DNA from: Chloroflexales bacterium ZM16-3
GTDB taxonomy: Bacteria > Chloroflexota > Chloroflexia > Chloroflexales > Chloroflexaceae
NCBI GenBank assembly: GCA_004138175.2
Contig: RYFE02000018.1
Coordinates: forward strand, 34,269-98,268
Length of the DNA: 64,000 nt
Reading direction: 5' to 3'
In this document: piece by piece, positions 8,177 to 17,747 of the stretch
Layout: each line of letters starts with the position of its first letter
Position numbering within the stretch: the first letter of the stretch is position 1
Program-made: the position numbers and the translations under genes
The notes under the pieces: generated by a model
What the model was told of the DNA's origin: nothing
Databases searched by the model: none
Seen by the model: the letters and a program-made list of their open reading frames with translations, nothing else

Positions 8177-8932
8177 ATGGCGAGGATTATCTCGATTCAC
8201 TCGTTTCGCGGCGGTACTGGCAAGTCTAATACCACCGCCAATATCACCGCGCTGCTCGCCTCACAGGGCTACCGCGTGGGTGTGATCGATACCGATATCC
8301 AGTCCCCCGGCATCCACGTGCTCTTCGGCCTCGATGATAACCATATTGGCTACTCGCTTAACGACTACCTCTGGGGCAATTGCGAGATCGAGGATGCGGC
8401 CCACGATGTTACGTCGAGCCTTGAGCTGCCGATCAGCGGTAAGATTTTCCTTGTCCCCTCAAGCATCAAGGCAGGCGAGATCGCCCGCGTCCTGCGCGAA
8501 GGCTACGACCCTGGCCTGCTCAACGATGGCTTCCAGCGCCTGATCGAGGCCCGCGACCTTGATGTGCTGATGATTGACACGCACCCCGGCCTAAATGATG
8601 AGACCTTGCTCTCGATCGCAATCTCTGACGCACTCCTGATCATTCTGCGCCCCGATCAGCAGGACTACCAGGGCACGAGTGTGACCGTGGAGATCGCCCG
8701 CAAGCTGGAGGTGCCCCGCCTGCTGCTGATGGTGAACAAGGTGCCGCTGACCTATGATATGGCCGAGGTTGGCCTGCGTGTTGAGCAGACATACAACTGC
8801 CCTGTCGCGGCGGTCATCCCGCACTCCGATGAGCTGATGGCTCTGGCTAGCGCCGGGATCTTTGCCCTGCGCAACCCCGATCACCCGGTCACTGCCGCCT
8901 ACCGCCAGGTGGCCGCCCGGCTGATGGGCTGA
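8177..8932 (+). CDS. MinD/ParA-family ATPase
   Basis: A 251-residue SIMIBI-class P-loop ATPase. The deviant Walker A is at residues 11-18 (RGGTGKSN): the usual first lysine of KGGxGK is arginine here, with Lys16 kept. DVLMIDTHPGLND is the Walker B region with the switch-like DxxxG, preceded by IDTDIQSPGIHVLFG. The C-terminal half has the MVNKVP specificity motif. Such proteins position or regulate membrane machineries. The gene stands alone without minC, minE, parB or flagellar partners, so the cargo is unknown. SD CTAGGAG precedes ATG. Confidence 0.85.
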   Translation: MARIISIHSFRGGTGKSNTTANITALLASQGYRVGVIDTDIQSPGIHVLFGLDDNHIGYSLNDYLWGNCEIEDAAHDVTSSLELPISGKIFLVPSSIKAGEIARVLREGYDPGLLNDGFQRLIEARDLDVLMIDTHPGLNDETLLSIAISDALLIILRPDQQDYQGTSVTVEIARKLEVPRLLLMVNKVPLTYDMAEVGLRVEQTYNCPVAAVIPHSDELMALASAGIFALRNPDHPVTAAYRQVAARLMG

Positions 8933-8947
8933 GCGGGTGATCATCGT

Positions 8948-8978
8948 AGAAGGGGAGCAGCATTGCTGCTCCCCTTCT
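8948..8978 (+). terminator. Rho-independent terminator after the MinD-like gene
   Basis: AGAAGGGGAGCAG-CATTG-CTGCTCCCCTTCT is a perfect 13-base stem with a five-base loop. Confidence 0.8.
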
Positions 8979-8991
8979 CTATGTTTGCGGC

Positions 8992-8997
8992 TATAAT
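8992..8997 (+). promoter_or_regulatory. -10 box upstream of amylosucrase
   Basis: TATAAT occurs 36 bases before the start codon; no good -35 is visible. The same TATAATGGTG sequence occurs at 18390-18399 before the deoxyhypusine-synthase-family gene. Confidence 0.35.
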
Positions 8998-9032
8998 GGT
9001 GGAACCAGTTCCGCTTTTTGTGATGGGATACT

Positions 9033-10994
9033 ATGAGCGACACCGACTGGATTCGCGAGCGGGCTAGACGTGGCATCGCCCGCTTGCTGCCGCGCGTCCG
9101 CAGCAACTTCAATGATGATGCCGACTCTGACCCGGCGGCATGGCGGGCTTTTGAGGCTCGGCTTACGCGAGAGTGGGATCGGCTCTTCGGCCTGCTGATC
9201 CAACTCTATGGCACCGAGTACGACTTCTTCTACCACCTTGAGCAGATCTTGGTGCTGGCGGCCCGCTCCTGGTTCGCCCGACCGCAGTCGCTGCGCGATC
9301 TCGATGATCGCCGCGAGGCTGACCCCGAGTGGTTCCACTCGCAGCGCATGATCGGTGTGGTGCTCTACATCGATCTGTTCGCCGGGAACCTGGACGGGCT
9401 GCGCGAGCACCTGCCCTACCTCAAGCGGCTTGGCGTCACCTACCTGCATCTGATGCCGCTCTTCGACTCGCCCTCCGGCAATAACGACGGCGGCTATGCG
9501 GTGAGCAGCTACCGCAAGGTCAACCCGGCCCTCGGCACGATGAAGGAGCTGTCTGCCTTGGCGACGACCTTGCGCGCTGAGGGGATCAGTCTCGTGGTGG
9601 ACTTCGTCTTTAACCACACCTCTGATGAGCACGATTGGGCCAAGCGCGCCCGCGCCGGCGAGCGCGACTACCAAGAGTTCTACTTCATCTACCCGGATCG
9701 CACCATCCCCGACCAGTACGACGCCACCCTGCGCGAGATCTTCCCCACCGTGCGGCGCGGCAGCTTCACCTGGGACGAGGAGATGCGCCGCTGGATCTGG
9801 ACGACCTTCAACAGCTTCCAGTGGGATCTGAACTACCGCAACCCTGAGGTCTTCCGGGCGATGGCGGCGGAGATGCTCTTCCTCGCGAACAACGGCATCG
9901 AGGTGCTGCGCCTCGACGCGGTGGCCTTCATCTGGAAGCGCATGGGCACCACCTGCGAGAACCAGCCCGAGGCGCACCTGATCATCCAGGCATACAATGC
10001 GCTGGCCCGTATCGCCGCCCCGGCGCTGCTCTTCAAGTCCGAGGCGATCGTCCACCCGGACGAGGTGGTGAAGTATATCGGCATGGGCGAGAGCCAGCTC
10101 TCGTATAATCCGCTGCTGATGTCGCTCTGCTGGGAGTCGCTGGCCACCCGCGAGGTGAAGCTGCTTTCGCACTCGCTGCGCACCCGCTGGAAGATCGCCG
10201 ATGGCTGCACCTGGGTGAACTATCTGCGCTGTCACGATGATATCGGCTGGACCTTTGATGACGAGGACGCCATCCATGTGGGGATCGAACCCTCTGGCCA
10301 CCGGCGCTTCCTCAACGCCTTCTACACCGGCGAGTTCCACGGCTCCTTCGCCCGTGGGGTGCCTTTCCAGGCCAACCCAGAGACGGGCGATGCCCGCGTG
10401 TCGGGGACTCTGGCCTCGCTCGCTGGGCTTGAGCAGGGCCTTCAGGAGAATAACTCGATCCTGATCGATATGGCGATCCGGCGCATTCTGCTGCTGCACA
10501 GCGTGATCCTCAGCGTCGGTGGCATCCCGCTCATCTATGGCGGCGATGAGGTGGCGACACTCAACGACTATAGCTATGTGAACACGCCCGCCAAGTCTGA
10601 CGATAGCCGCTGGGTACACCGGGTGCCTTTCCAGTGGGAAGGTCAGGGGCTGGATCGCTGGAATGATATGGCCCGCCCCGAGGGCTACATCTACAACGAG
10701 CTGCTGCGCCTGATCGCCCTGCGCAAGAATCAGCCGGCGCTGGCAGGCGGTGACCTTGCGGTGGTTGAGACGGGCAGCCCGCATCTGCTCGGCTACATCC
10801 GCCAGCACGGCGGGCAGCGCCTGCTGCTGGTGGCGAATTTTAGCGAGTACCCCCAGGGCCTTAGCGCGAACCGCCTGCGCCTCTACGGGATGGGCTACAA
10901 CTTCACCGACCTGAACACCGGGGTGAGCGTGAGCGCCGGCGATGTGCTGCCGCTGGCCCCGTACCAGTTTGTCTGGCTAGAGGCGCGGGGGTAG
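9033..10994 (+). CDS. Amylosucrase (GH13 subfamily 4)
   Basis: Predicted to split sucrose and transfer glucose to an alpha-1,4-glucan, releasing fructose. The 653-residue length and the full-length pattern match amylosucrase rather than generic amylase: a helical N-terminal domain, then DPEWFHSQRMIGVVLYIDLF, the (beta/alpha)8 barrel, a B' region and a C-terminal beta domain. Catalytic nucleophile Asp295 (VLRLDAVAFIWK) and acid/base Glu337 (LFKSEAIVHP) are present at the spacing known for Neisseria amylosucrase; the transition-state Asp is in CHDDIGWTF. Related sucrose or trehalose-forming GH13 enzymes are the alternative. No sucrose transporter is adjacent. A perfect terminator follows. Confidence 0.9.
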   Translation: MSDTDWIRERARRGIARLLPRVRSNFNDDADSDPAAWRAFEARLTREWDRLFGLLIQLYGTEYDFFYHLEQILVLAARSWFARPQSLRDLDDRREADPEWFHSQRMIGVVLYIDLFAGNLDGLREHLPYLKRLGVTYLHLMPLFDSPSGNNDGGYAVSSYRKVNPALGTMKELSALATTLRAEGISLVVDFVFNHTSDEHDWAKRARAGERDYQEFYFIYPDRTIPDQYDATLREIFPTVRRGSFTWDEEMRRWIWTTFNSFQWDLNYRNPEVFRAMAAEMLFLANNGIEVLRLDAVAFIWKRMGTTCENQPEAHLIIQAYNALARIAAPALLFKSEAIVHPDEVVKYIGMGESQLSYNPLLMSLCWESLATREVKLLSHSLRTRWKIADGCTWVNYLRCHDDIGWTFDDEDAIHVGIEPSGHRRFLNAFYTGEFHGSFARGVPFQANPETGDARVSGTLASLAGLEQGLQENNSILIDMAIRRILLLHSVILSVGGIPLIYGGDEVATLNDYSYVNTPAKSDDSRWVHRVPFQWEGQGLDRWNDMARPEGYIYNELLRLIALRKNQPALAGGDLAVVETGSPHLLGYIRQHGGQRLLLVANFSEYPQGLSANRLRLYGMGYNFTDLNTGVSVSAGDVLPLAPYQFVWLEARG

Positions 10995-11051
10995 CGCACT
11001 GAGCCGAACGATTGAGCCACTGACGCACTGATTCGCGTGTGCTACCGCGCC

Positions 11052-11100
11052 TATGGCGACACAAAAGCGGGGGCGAAGCCCTCGCTTTTGTGTCGCCATA
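11052..11100 (+). terminator. Terminator/hairpin after amylosucrase
   Basis: TATGGCGACACAAAAGCG pairs perfectly over 18 bases with its complement; the loop contains GGGGCGAAGCCC. Confidence 0.7.
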
Positions 11101-11174
11101 TGTCCTGCATTACCACATGCTATACTATGCCCTGTGCGAGTAGGCTCCCACGAACCTGACTGGAGACCAGGGCA

Positions 11175-12287
11175 ATGTGGCAACGATTTCTCAGCTGGCT
11201 CTACCAAATGCCCTACCATGATGGACTGGAACGTCGTCAGGCGGCGCTGATCCAGATGATCGAGAGCGCCATCCTGCTCGCGTCGCTTGTGCTCGCGCCG
11301 CTCCCCTTCTTTGCCCCGATAGCCCCTGTCGGCCAGATCGCCATCGTGCTCCTGATCCTATCAGTCGCTGTTGTCGCCGCTGTATCCTTGGCGCTGCTCC
11401 GCTCTGGCCGCGCCCAGGAGTCGGTCGTCCTTCTGTCGGTGGCTTTGGTGCTGCTGCAAAGCATCATGCTCTACGGGAGCACCCTTGAGCAGGGCGCGCT
11501 GCCGATGTTTGCCTTCGGCCTGCCGATCACGATGGCTGGCCTGGTTGCTGGTCGTCGCGGCCTTGTGCTGGTGCTGCTTGTGAGTATGGCAGGTGTGTCC
11601 GCTGCGGTGCTGCTGGAGCGTTCCGGCGCGCCTGGAGCCGGGTTCGCTTCTTCCCAGGAGATCAACATCTCTTCGGCGATCATCAGCTTCGCGGTGATCG
11701 CCTCGCTGATCGCTCTGTTCGTCGACCGGATCGGCCTGATGATGCGCGACGCGCTGGCGACCCAGCGCGTCCGCGAGCGCGAGCTGGAGTCGCTCTCGCG
11801 CCGCCTGGAGGCGACGGTGCGTGAGCGCACCGCCGACCTGGAGATGGCCCTCGGCTCCCTGGAGATGCGCGCCGCCGAGCAGGATCGTCTGCTTGCCGAG
11901 AACAGCCTTCAGCAGCAGGCCATCCGCGAGCTGAGCGTGCCGGTGCTGCCGATCAGCGCGACGACCCTGGTGATGCCGCTTGTCGGCTCGCTCGACGGCG
12001 AGCGCCTGCTGGTCGTGCAGGATCGTGCCCTTGAGGCGATCGAGCGCGCCTCGGCCCGACGTCTGTTGCTCGATATCACTGGGGTGCCTCTGGTGGATAG
12101 CTATGTTGCCCAGGGGCTCATCCGCACGCTCCAGGCCGCTCGCCTACTCGGCACTGAGGTGGCCTTGGTGGGCGTGCGCCCCGAGGTGGCCCAGTCGATC
12201 GTTGGCCTGGGGCTTGATCTCTCGGGGATGCGTACCTACGCGGATCTTCAGAGCGCCCTACGCTATAGCACTGAGCAGCACGCGTGA
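11175..12287 (+). CDS. Membrane-anchored STAS-domain protein (RsbR-like)
   Basis: A 370-residue signalling protein. Residues 20-180 hold five or six hydrophobic helices, then a coiled-coil linker (residues about 190-245, RVRERELESLSRRLEATVRERTADLE) and a C-terminal STAS domain (about 250-365). The STAS part reads LLLDITGVPLVDSYVAQGLI and VALVGVRPEVAQSIVGLGLD, as in RsbR/RsbS stressosome proteins, with a serine at the first phosphosite position and valine-glycine where RsbR has its second threonine. A membrane-bound stressosome-like sensor is inferred. Its partner kinase and phosphatase are not nearby. SD GGAG lies upstream of ATG. Confidence 0.8.
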   Translation: MWQRFLSWLYQMPYHDGLERRQAALIQMIESAILLASLVLAPLPFFAPIAPVGQIAIVLLILSVAVVAAVSLALLRSGRAQESVVLLSVALVLLQSIMLYGSTLEQGALPMFAFGLPITMAGLVAGRRGLVLVLLVSMAGVSAAVLLERSGAPGAGFASSQEINISSAIISFAVIASLIALFVDRIGLMMRDALATQRVRERELESLSRRLEATVRERTADLEMALGSLEMRAAEQDRLLAENSLQQQAIRELSVPVLPISATTLVMPLVGSLDGERLLVVQDRALEAIERASARRLLLDITGVPLVDSYVAQGLIRTLQAARLLGTEVALVGVRPEVAQSIVGLGLDLSGMRTYADLQSALRYSTEQHA

Positions 12288-12372
12288 GTCATTGAGGCAC
12301 TGAACCTGGTGGCTCGCTACGCTTGCGCCTTCCTAATGACAGACTCAATTCCTCTGCCCGCCGCTATAGGTG

Positions 12373-12437
12373 GATTGTAGATTGTAGATTGGGCCAGTAC
12401 ATTCAATCTACAATCTGCAATCTGCAATCTGCAATTG
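12373..12437. repeat. Short-period inverted tandem repeat
   Basis: Repeated ATTGTAG units on the left arm face repeated CAATCTG/CAATCTA units on the right arm, forming a long hairpin between two co-directional genes. A similar CAATCTGC pattern occurs at 44627-44640. Confidence 0.6.
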
Positions 12438-12452
12438 AGATGAGGTGTGGCG

Positions 12453-13970
12453 ATGCCGACAATGCTTCCATCATTCCCGGACGACCTCGCCAAGCTGGCC
12501 TCCGCTGATCTGGCTCGGCTGGTGAGCGAGCTGCGGGCGGAGAACGCTCAGCTGCGGGCCGAGGTTGGGAAGCTGCCCTCGGCTGCCCAGAGCCTGATCG
12601 ATGAGCAGCAGCGACGAACGTCGCTGCTCACCCAGCTGGCGATCGAGTTCCGCGAGGCCATTGGCCCCGAGCCGATTGTGGAGCAGACGCTTCGCGCGCT
12701 CGCGGTGAACATGGTGACGGGATCGAGCATCATCCTCGTTGGCCCGGGCAACCAGATCGAGTTGGCTATGTCGGCGGTCGAGGGCGGGGTGCAGCGGATC
12801 GCGCCCGACCTCGCGCACAGCGTGATCGATAATGGTCTGGCCGGCTGGGTGGTGCGCCACGGCAGCAGTGTGGCGCTCTCCGATGTCGCCCGCGACCGGC
12901 GCTGGCTTCAGTTTAGCGAGCAGCACCGCAGCGGCAGCGTGATCGTGATCCCGATCCGCCAGGTCAACACCACCCTTGGTGCCCTCACGGTCCACCGCCC
13001 CACCGCTAACGCCTTTAGCAGCCACGACCTGATCTTGCTTGAGGGCGTTGCCGCTCAGCTTGGCGTCGCCTTGAGCGCAGCCCGCCACCAGGCCAGCGAG
13101 CGCCAGCGCCGGGATCAGGCGATGACCCTGTTATCGATGACACAGTTCCTCTCGGCAGAGCGCAGCCTCGATGATCTGGCGGCGATGCTGAATGAGAAGG
13201 GCGCGGCCGTCTTCGGCTCCCGCTGGGGACTGCTGTTCCTGAGCAGCGACGACCGCCCCGCTGCGGCCCTTCACCCCGTGTTGCCTGGCCCCGCCAGCGA
13301 GTGGGCGGCTCCGGCGGGGCTGGCCAGCGGGGCCGCCCAGCTGGCCTGGGCCGGCCACCGCATCGTCACCACCGCCCCTGCGCCTGACCTGACCTGTGTG
13401 GCACTCCCGCTGACTCACCACGGCTCCACGATCGGCAGCTTCGTGCTCGTCCATACGGGCAAGGGCGGTTTCTCGGCCACGCTCTGGTCGCTGCTTACGG
13501 TATTCACCCATATGGTGGCGGCGGCCTGTGCCAACGTGCAGTTGGTAGGCCGACTCACCGGGCAGGCATCTGCACTGGAGCGCCTGGTCGAGGAGCGAAC
13601 CCGCCAGATGCAGCACTCGCGCGACGCGCTGCGGGTGATCTTCGACAGCTTGCCCGATGGCGTGATCCTGCTTGACGCGGAGGAGCGGTTGCTGGCCGCC
13701 AACCAGTTCTTTTGCACCACGATTATTGGCCATCACCCGCGCGAGCTTGTCGGTCAGAGCTATGCCCACGTCTGGCAGCTGCTTGAACACCAGCCGGATG
13801 TACATGTTGATCTGACGCCGAACCGCGACTCGGGCGGCCAGCAGCTGCTGGTGCGCATCGGCGTCGCGCCGGAGGGGCGCACCTTCATCGTGCGGCGCTC
13901 GCCGGTGGGCTCCGAGGGCCATCGGGCTGAGCAGTACCTGGAGTTCTGGACTCTGACGCGCGATGCCTGA
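12453..13970 (+). CDS. GAF-GAF-PAS sensor protein without output domain
   Basis: A 505-residue soluble sensor. A short coiled coil (LARLVSELRAENAQLRAEV) leads into a GAF domain (residues about 55-210: GLAGWVVRHGSSVALSDVARDRRW), a second weaker GAF (about 225-370), a coiled coil (LERLVEERTRQMQHSRDAL) and a PAS domain (about 390-500: FDSLPDGVILLDAEERLLAANQFF). No histidine kinase, GGDEF or cyclase output follows, so it likely acts through a partner. The ATG at 12453 is preferred over GTG at 12447 because AGATGAGG precedes it at good spacing. Confidence 0.8.
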   Translation: MPTMLPSFPDDLAKLASADLARLVSELRAENAQLRAEVGKLPSAAQSLIDEQQRRTSLLTQLAIEFREAIGPEPIVEQTLRALAVNMVTGSSIILVGPGNQIELAMSAVEGGVQRIAPDLAHSVIDNGLAGWVVRHGSSVALSDVARDRRWLQFSEQHRSGSVIVIPIRQVNTTLGALTVHRPTANAFSSHDLILLEGVAAQLGVALSAARHQASERQRRDQAMTLLSMTQFLSAERSLDDLAAMLNEKGAAVFGSRWGLLFLSSDDRPAAALHPVLPGPASEWAAPAGLASGAAQLAWAGHRIVTTAPAPDLTCVALPLTHHGSTIGSFVLVHTGKGGFSATLWSLLTVFTHMVAAACANVQLVGRLTGQASALERLVEERTRQMQHSRDALRVIFDSLPDGVILLDAEERLLAANQFFCTTIIGHHPRELVGQSYAHVWQLLEHQPDVHVDLTPNRDSGGQQLLVRIGVAPEGRTFIVRRSPVGSEGHRAEQYLEFWTLTRDA

Positions 13971-14049
13971 TGCGTGAGCAGGAAACGGATCACGGATCAA
14001 TGGATCACGCGTCAGGAATCCTGCAAGTTGGTGTGGTATCCTATAGCCT

Positions 14050-15327
14050 ATGCCAGATCTGATCACGACCCCCGCCGGGCTGCGCATCCTGGTCGAGGAG
14101 CTGCCGCACACCTACTCGGTGTCGATCGGCTGCTTCATCGGTGCCGGTGCGCGCCACGAGCACGAGTCTCTGGGCGGGGCGGCCCACTTTATTGAGCATA
14201 TGTGCTTTAAGGGTACCTCCCGCTTCCCGACGGCCCGCCAGGTCTCTGCGGCTATCGAGGGGGTCGGCGGTATCCTCAACGCATCGACCTCATACGAGTC
14301 GACGGTCTACTGGGCCAAGGTCGCCACGATCCACTTCGAGCGGGCGGTGGAGGTACTTGCCGAGATGCTGACCTGTCCGACCTTCGACCTGCGCGAGCTG
14401 GAGAGGGAGCGCCGCGTGATCATCGAGGAGATCCGTGGCCTGCAAGACTCGCCGAGCGACTGGGTTCACGAGCAGCTTCAGCAGGCGATGTGGGGCGCGC
14501 AGCCCCTCGGGCGCGATATCGCCGGCAGCGCAGAGACGGTGTCTGCCATTGAGCGCTCCGACCTGATGGGCTTCTTCCGCCGCCACTATAACCAGAGCAC
14601 GGTGGTGATCTCGGTGGCCGGCAATATCACGACCGCCCAGGTGGTCGAGAGCGTTGGCCGGGCCTTCGCCGATCTGCCCCCAGGCGCTCTCGCGACTCCG
14701 CCGCCATCCCCCACGCCCTGCCGTGGCCCACGGGTGAGCCTGATGTCCCGCGACTCTGAGCAGGGCAACTTCTGCCTCGGTGTGCCCGGGCTCTCTTATA
14801 GCGACCCGGACCGGCGCGCGCTCCAGGTGCTCGACTCGATCCTCGGCGGCGGGATGGCGTCGCGGCTGTTCCAGGTGCTCCGCGAGGAGAACGGCATGGC
14901 CTACAGCATCGGCTCCTACCACACCGAGCTCTCCGACACGGGCATGTGGGTGGTCTACGGCAGTGTCGAGCCTGAGACCATGCGCGACGCCCTTGTGATC
15001 TGCCGCGATATGCTGGGCGACCTGCTGCGCGATGGGGTGACGCGTGATGAGCTGGTGATGATTAAGGAACAGGTGAAGGGCGGGATCTTGCTCTCGCTTG
15101 AGGATACATGGTCGGTGGCCTCGCGGAATGGCGCGCACCTGCTGCGCTACGGCCGTGTGATCCCGGTGGGGCAGGTGGTGGCCGAGGTTGAGGCGGTGAC
15201 GGCAGAACAGGTGCAGCAGGTTGCCCGCCGCCTGCTGCGCACCGAGGCGCTGCACCTAGCGGTGATCGGCCCCTACGAGGATGAGGATCGCCGCGAGCTT
15301 GAGGCGATTGTTGCGGGGGGATGGTAG
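14050..15327 (+). CDS. M16 family zinc peptidase
   Basis: A 425-residue peptidase of the pitrilysin/processing-peptidase family. The inverted zinc motif HFIEH lies at residues 46-50, with the distal glutamate in RRVIIEEIRGLQDSP. The second half has the glycine-rich region LDSILGGGMASRLFQVLREENGMAYSI-type sequence split by the active cleft and an R/Y motif typical of the C-terminal subdomain. Length is that of single-chain M16B enzymes. No SD is obvious and a -10-like TATCCTATAG lies about 10 bases before ATG, so a leaderless transcript is possible. The aminotransferase gene follows 64 bases downstream. Confidence 0.88.
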   Translation: MPDLITTPAGLRILVEELPHTYSVSIGCFIGAGARHEHESLGGAAHFIEHMCFKGTSRFPTARQVSAAIEGVGGILNASTSYESTVYWAKVATIHFERAVEVLAEMLTCPTFDLRELERERRVIIEEIRGLQDSPSDWVHEQLQQAMWGAQPLGRDIAGSAETVSAIERSDLMGFFRRHYNQSTVVISVAGNITTAQVVESVGRAFADLPPGALATPPPSPTPCRGPRVSLMSRDSEQGNFCLGVPGLSYSDPDRRALQVLDSILGGGMASRLFQVLREENGMAYSIGSYHTELSDTGMWVVYGSVEPETMRDALVICRDMLGDLLRDGVTRDELVMIKEQVKGGILLSLEDTWSVASRNGAHLLRYGRVIPVGQVVAEVEAVTAEQVQQVARRLLRTEALHLAVIGPYEDEDRRELEAIVAGGW

Positions 15328-15391
15328 GGCCGCATTCGTAACGTATTGGCTTTAGGGCGGCAGCGCTAGACGTGATAGAGAGAAGGACACA

Positions 15392-16753
15392 ATGACCGCA
15401 ACCTCAACCCGCAGCATCAACCTGGTGACGGAGATTCCCGGCCCGCGCTCGCGCGAGATGGTCGCCCGGCGCGAGGTCGCTGTGGTGGCGGGCCTGGGCA
15501 AGGCCACGCCTCTGGCGGTGGCGCATGCCAGTGGGGCGCTGGTGACGGACGCAGATGGCAATACCCTGCTCGACTTTGTGAGCGGCATTGGCACACTGGC
15601 GGTGGGGCACTGTCCGCCCGAGGTGGTGTCCGCCGTTCAGGCGCAGGCCGGGCGGCTCATCCACTTCTCGGCCCTGGTGGGCACCTACGAGCCCTATGTG
15701 GAGCTGAGCGAGCGGCTGAACGCGGCTGTGCCAATCGGCGGGGCGTGCAAGACTCTGCTCTCTAACAGTGGGGCCGAGGGCGTGGAGAACGCGATCAAGA
15801 TCGCCAGGGCCGCCACCGGCCGCCAGGCGATCATCGTCTTTGACGGGGCCTACCACGGCCGCACGCTGCTCACCCTCTCGCTCACCTCGCGCACCTTCTT
15901 CAAGAAGAAGTTTGGCCCCTTCGCCCCCGAGATCTACCGGGCACCCTTCCCCTACGCCTACCGCATGGGCATCAGCGAGGAGCAGGCCACCGAGCAGTGC
16001 TGGGCTTCGTTCGAGCACATGCTGATCGCCGGGGTGGACGCCGAGGCGATCGCGGCGGTGCTGATCGAGCCGGTGCAGGGCGAGGGCGGCTTCATCCCGG
16101 TGCCCGCCGCGTTTATGCGTCGCCTGCGGGACTTCTGCGACCGCAACGGATCTGTCCTGATTGTCGACGAGGTGCAGTGTGGCTTCGGCCGCACCGGCAC
16201 GCTCTTCGCCATCGAGCAGCTGGGCGTGGAGCCGGACATTATTGTGAGCGCCAAGAGCCTGGCCGCCGGCATGCCCCTGGCCGCCACCATCGGCCGGGCG
16301 GCGGTGATGGACTCCGCTCACTACGGCGGCGTGGGCGGCACCTATGGCGGGAACCCGCTGGCCTGCGTGGCCGCGCTTGAGGTGATGAACATGATCGAGC
16401 GCGTGGACAGCCACACGGGGCTGTCCCTACTCGGGCGGGCGAATACGCTCGGCGCGCGCATCCGCAACCACCTGGGGCCGCTGCTCGCCGAGGAGGGGGC
16501 CGCCTCGCTGGTCGGCGACGTGCGCGGCATGGGCGCGATGATCGCGATCGAGCTGGTGAAGGACCGCGAGACCCGCGAGCCAGCGTCGGCCCAGGCTGTC
16601 CTCGACATCATCGACCGCTGCATCCAGCGCGGCCTGATCATTATGCGCGCCGGCCTCTACGCCAACTGCATCCGCCTGCTGGTGCCCCTGATTATCAGCG
16701 ACGAGCAGCTCGACGAGGGCATGGAGATCCTGGTGGAGGAGCTAGGAAGATAA
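15392..16753 (+). CDS. gabT: Class III aminotransferase, GabT-like
   Basis: PLP-dependent aminotransferase of 453 residues, probably 4-aminobutyrate:2-oxoglutarate aminotransferase. NSGAEGVENAIKIARAATGR, the cofactor aspartate in VLIVDEVQCGFGRTG and the Schiff-base Lys288 in VSAKSLAAGMPL are all present. GGTYGGNPLACVAALEV closes the large domain. The substrate call rests on overall resemblance to GabT; acetylornithine or other omega-aminotransferases are alternatives. An SD AGAAGGA precedes ATG. It is probably cotranscribed with the M16 peptidase upstream and the acetyltransferase downstream. Confidence 0.82.
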   Translation: MTATSTRSINLVTEIPGPRSREMVARREVAVVAGLGKATPLAVAHASGALVTDADGNTLLDFVSGIGTLAVGHCPPEVVSAVQAQAGRLIHFSALVGTYEPYVELSERLNAAVPIGGACKTLLSNSGAEGVENAIKIARAATGRQAIIVFDGAYHGRTLLTLSLTSRTFFKKKFGPFAPEIYRAPFPYAYRMGISEEQATEQCWASFEHMLIAGVDAEAIAAVLIEPVQGEGGFIPVPAAFMRRLRDFCDRNGSVLIVDEVQCGFGRTGTLFAIEQLGVEPDIIVSAKSLAAGMPLAATIGRAAVMDSAHYGGVGGTYGGNPLACVAALEVMNMIERVDSHTGLSLLGRANTLGARIRNHLGPLLAEEGAASLVGDVRGMGAMIAIELVKDRETREPASAQAVLDIIDRCIQRGLIIMRAGLYANCIRLLVPLIISDEQLDEGMEILVEELGR

Positions 16754-16758
16754 GGGCA

Positions 16759-16796
16759 CGCAGGTGGGGACGCAGCGCGCTGCGTCCCTACCTGCG
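16759..16796. repeat. GC-rich palindrome
   Basis: CGCAGGTGGGGACGCAGCG pairs with its near-perfect complement. It lies just after the gabT-like stop and may end transcription or belong to the GTAGGGGCG palindrome group. Confidence 0.55.
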
Positions 16797-16818
16797 TCCC
16801 TGCCTGCGTGTGACATCT

Positions 16819-17427
16819 ATGAGCATCATCATCACACAGATCCAGCCCGAGCACATCCCGCAGCTGGTGGAGCACCAGAAGATCTGCTTCCCGACCCTAG
16901 AGGTCGAGGATCTCTTCGGGGTCGAGGAGTTTAGCGCGCACCTGCGGGTCTTCCCCGAGGGCCAGCACGTGGCGCTAGATGGGGGGCGGGTAATCGGCCA
17001 GAGCAGCACCTTCCGCGTGAGCGGCGCGTATGTGTTTACGCAGCACACCTTCCACGAGATCGTCGGCCACGGATATTTCACCGAGCACGACGAGGCGGGC
17101 GAGTGGCTCTACGGCGGCGACATGAGCGTTCACCCCGACTACCGGGGCCGCGGGGTTTCGCGCAGGCTCTACGGGGCGCGCTGGGAGCTGATCCGCCGTC
17201 TCGGCATGCGCGGGATCGTCGCGGGCGGAATGCTCCCCGGCTATCACGCCTACGGCGGCCAGATGGACGTGGATACCTATGTGGCCGAGGTGGTGGCTGG
17301 CCGGATCGTGGACCCGACCCTCACCTCGCAGCTGCGGATCGGCTTCTCGGTGCGCGGTGTGCTCTACGACCACATCCGCGCCGGTGAGATGACTGGCCAC
17401 GCCTCGCTGCTTGTCTGGGAAGCCTGA
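16819..17427 (+). CDS. GNAT family N-acetyltransferase
   Basis: A 202-residue acetyl-CoA-dependent acyltransferase. The acetyl-CoA-binding motif A is GGDMSVHPDYRGRGVSRRLY (V-x-P-x-[YF]-R-G-x-G), followed by LGMRGIVAGGMLPGYHAYG. Substrate is unknown. The ATG at 16819 is chosen; a GTG nine bases upstream is in frame. The gene is co-directional with gabT but separated by a palindrome. Confidence 0.82.
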   Translation: MSIIITQIQPEHIPQLVEHQKICFPTLEVEDLFGVEEFSAHLRVFPEGQHVALDGGRVIGQSSTFRVSGAYVFTQHTFHEIVGHGYFTEHDEAGEWLYGGDMSVHPDYRGRGVSRRLYGARWELIRRLGMRGIVAGGMLPGYHAYGGQMDVDTYVAEVVAGRIVDPTLTSQLRIGFSVRGVLYDHIRAGEMTGHASLLVWEA

Positions 17428-17747
17428 GAATGTTGAATGCTGAAGGCTGAATTCCGAACATTCAACATTACTGGCAGTTTCTGCGTGACTTCTGCGGTAT
17501 TGCGTTATTTTATCTTCACTGTAGGTTTCATGCCTACAATATGCTGAAGAGGTTGTGTGGCCTTACTATCACATGAGGGATATGGAGATTTTCAAGCATC
17601 TCATCGCGTGACCTGTCACGCTGAGCGAAGCGAAGCGTCCCGACCGTGGTATAGCTGCCGGGACGCTTCGCTTCGCTCAGCGTGATATGAGGCTGGGATA
17701 CGTAAAAAGCTCCGCTGCCATTAATGCTAACGCTATAAGGAGGATAT
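17428..17747. other. Intergenic region with repeats
   Basis: This gap contains an inverted pair AATGTTGAAT (17429-17438) and ATTCAACATT (17460-17469), the REP-like palindrome at 17614-17686, and a strong SD (AAGGAGG) before the next gene. No gene is visible. Confidence 0.5.
17614..17686. repeat. REP-like palindrome, copy 2
   Basis: Arms TGTCACGCTGAGCGAAGCGA and complement run on into AGCGTCCCG, around a variable centre; same family as 7466-7540 and 29255-29315. Confidence 0.8.

Noticed and set aside
8991..10808. 605-codon minus-strand ORF opposite amylosucrase
   Set aside because: Antisense shadow of a clearly conserved GH13 gene in high-GC DNA.
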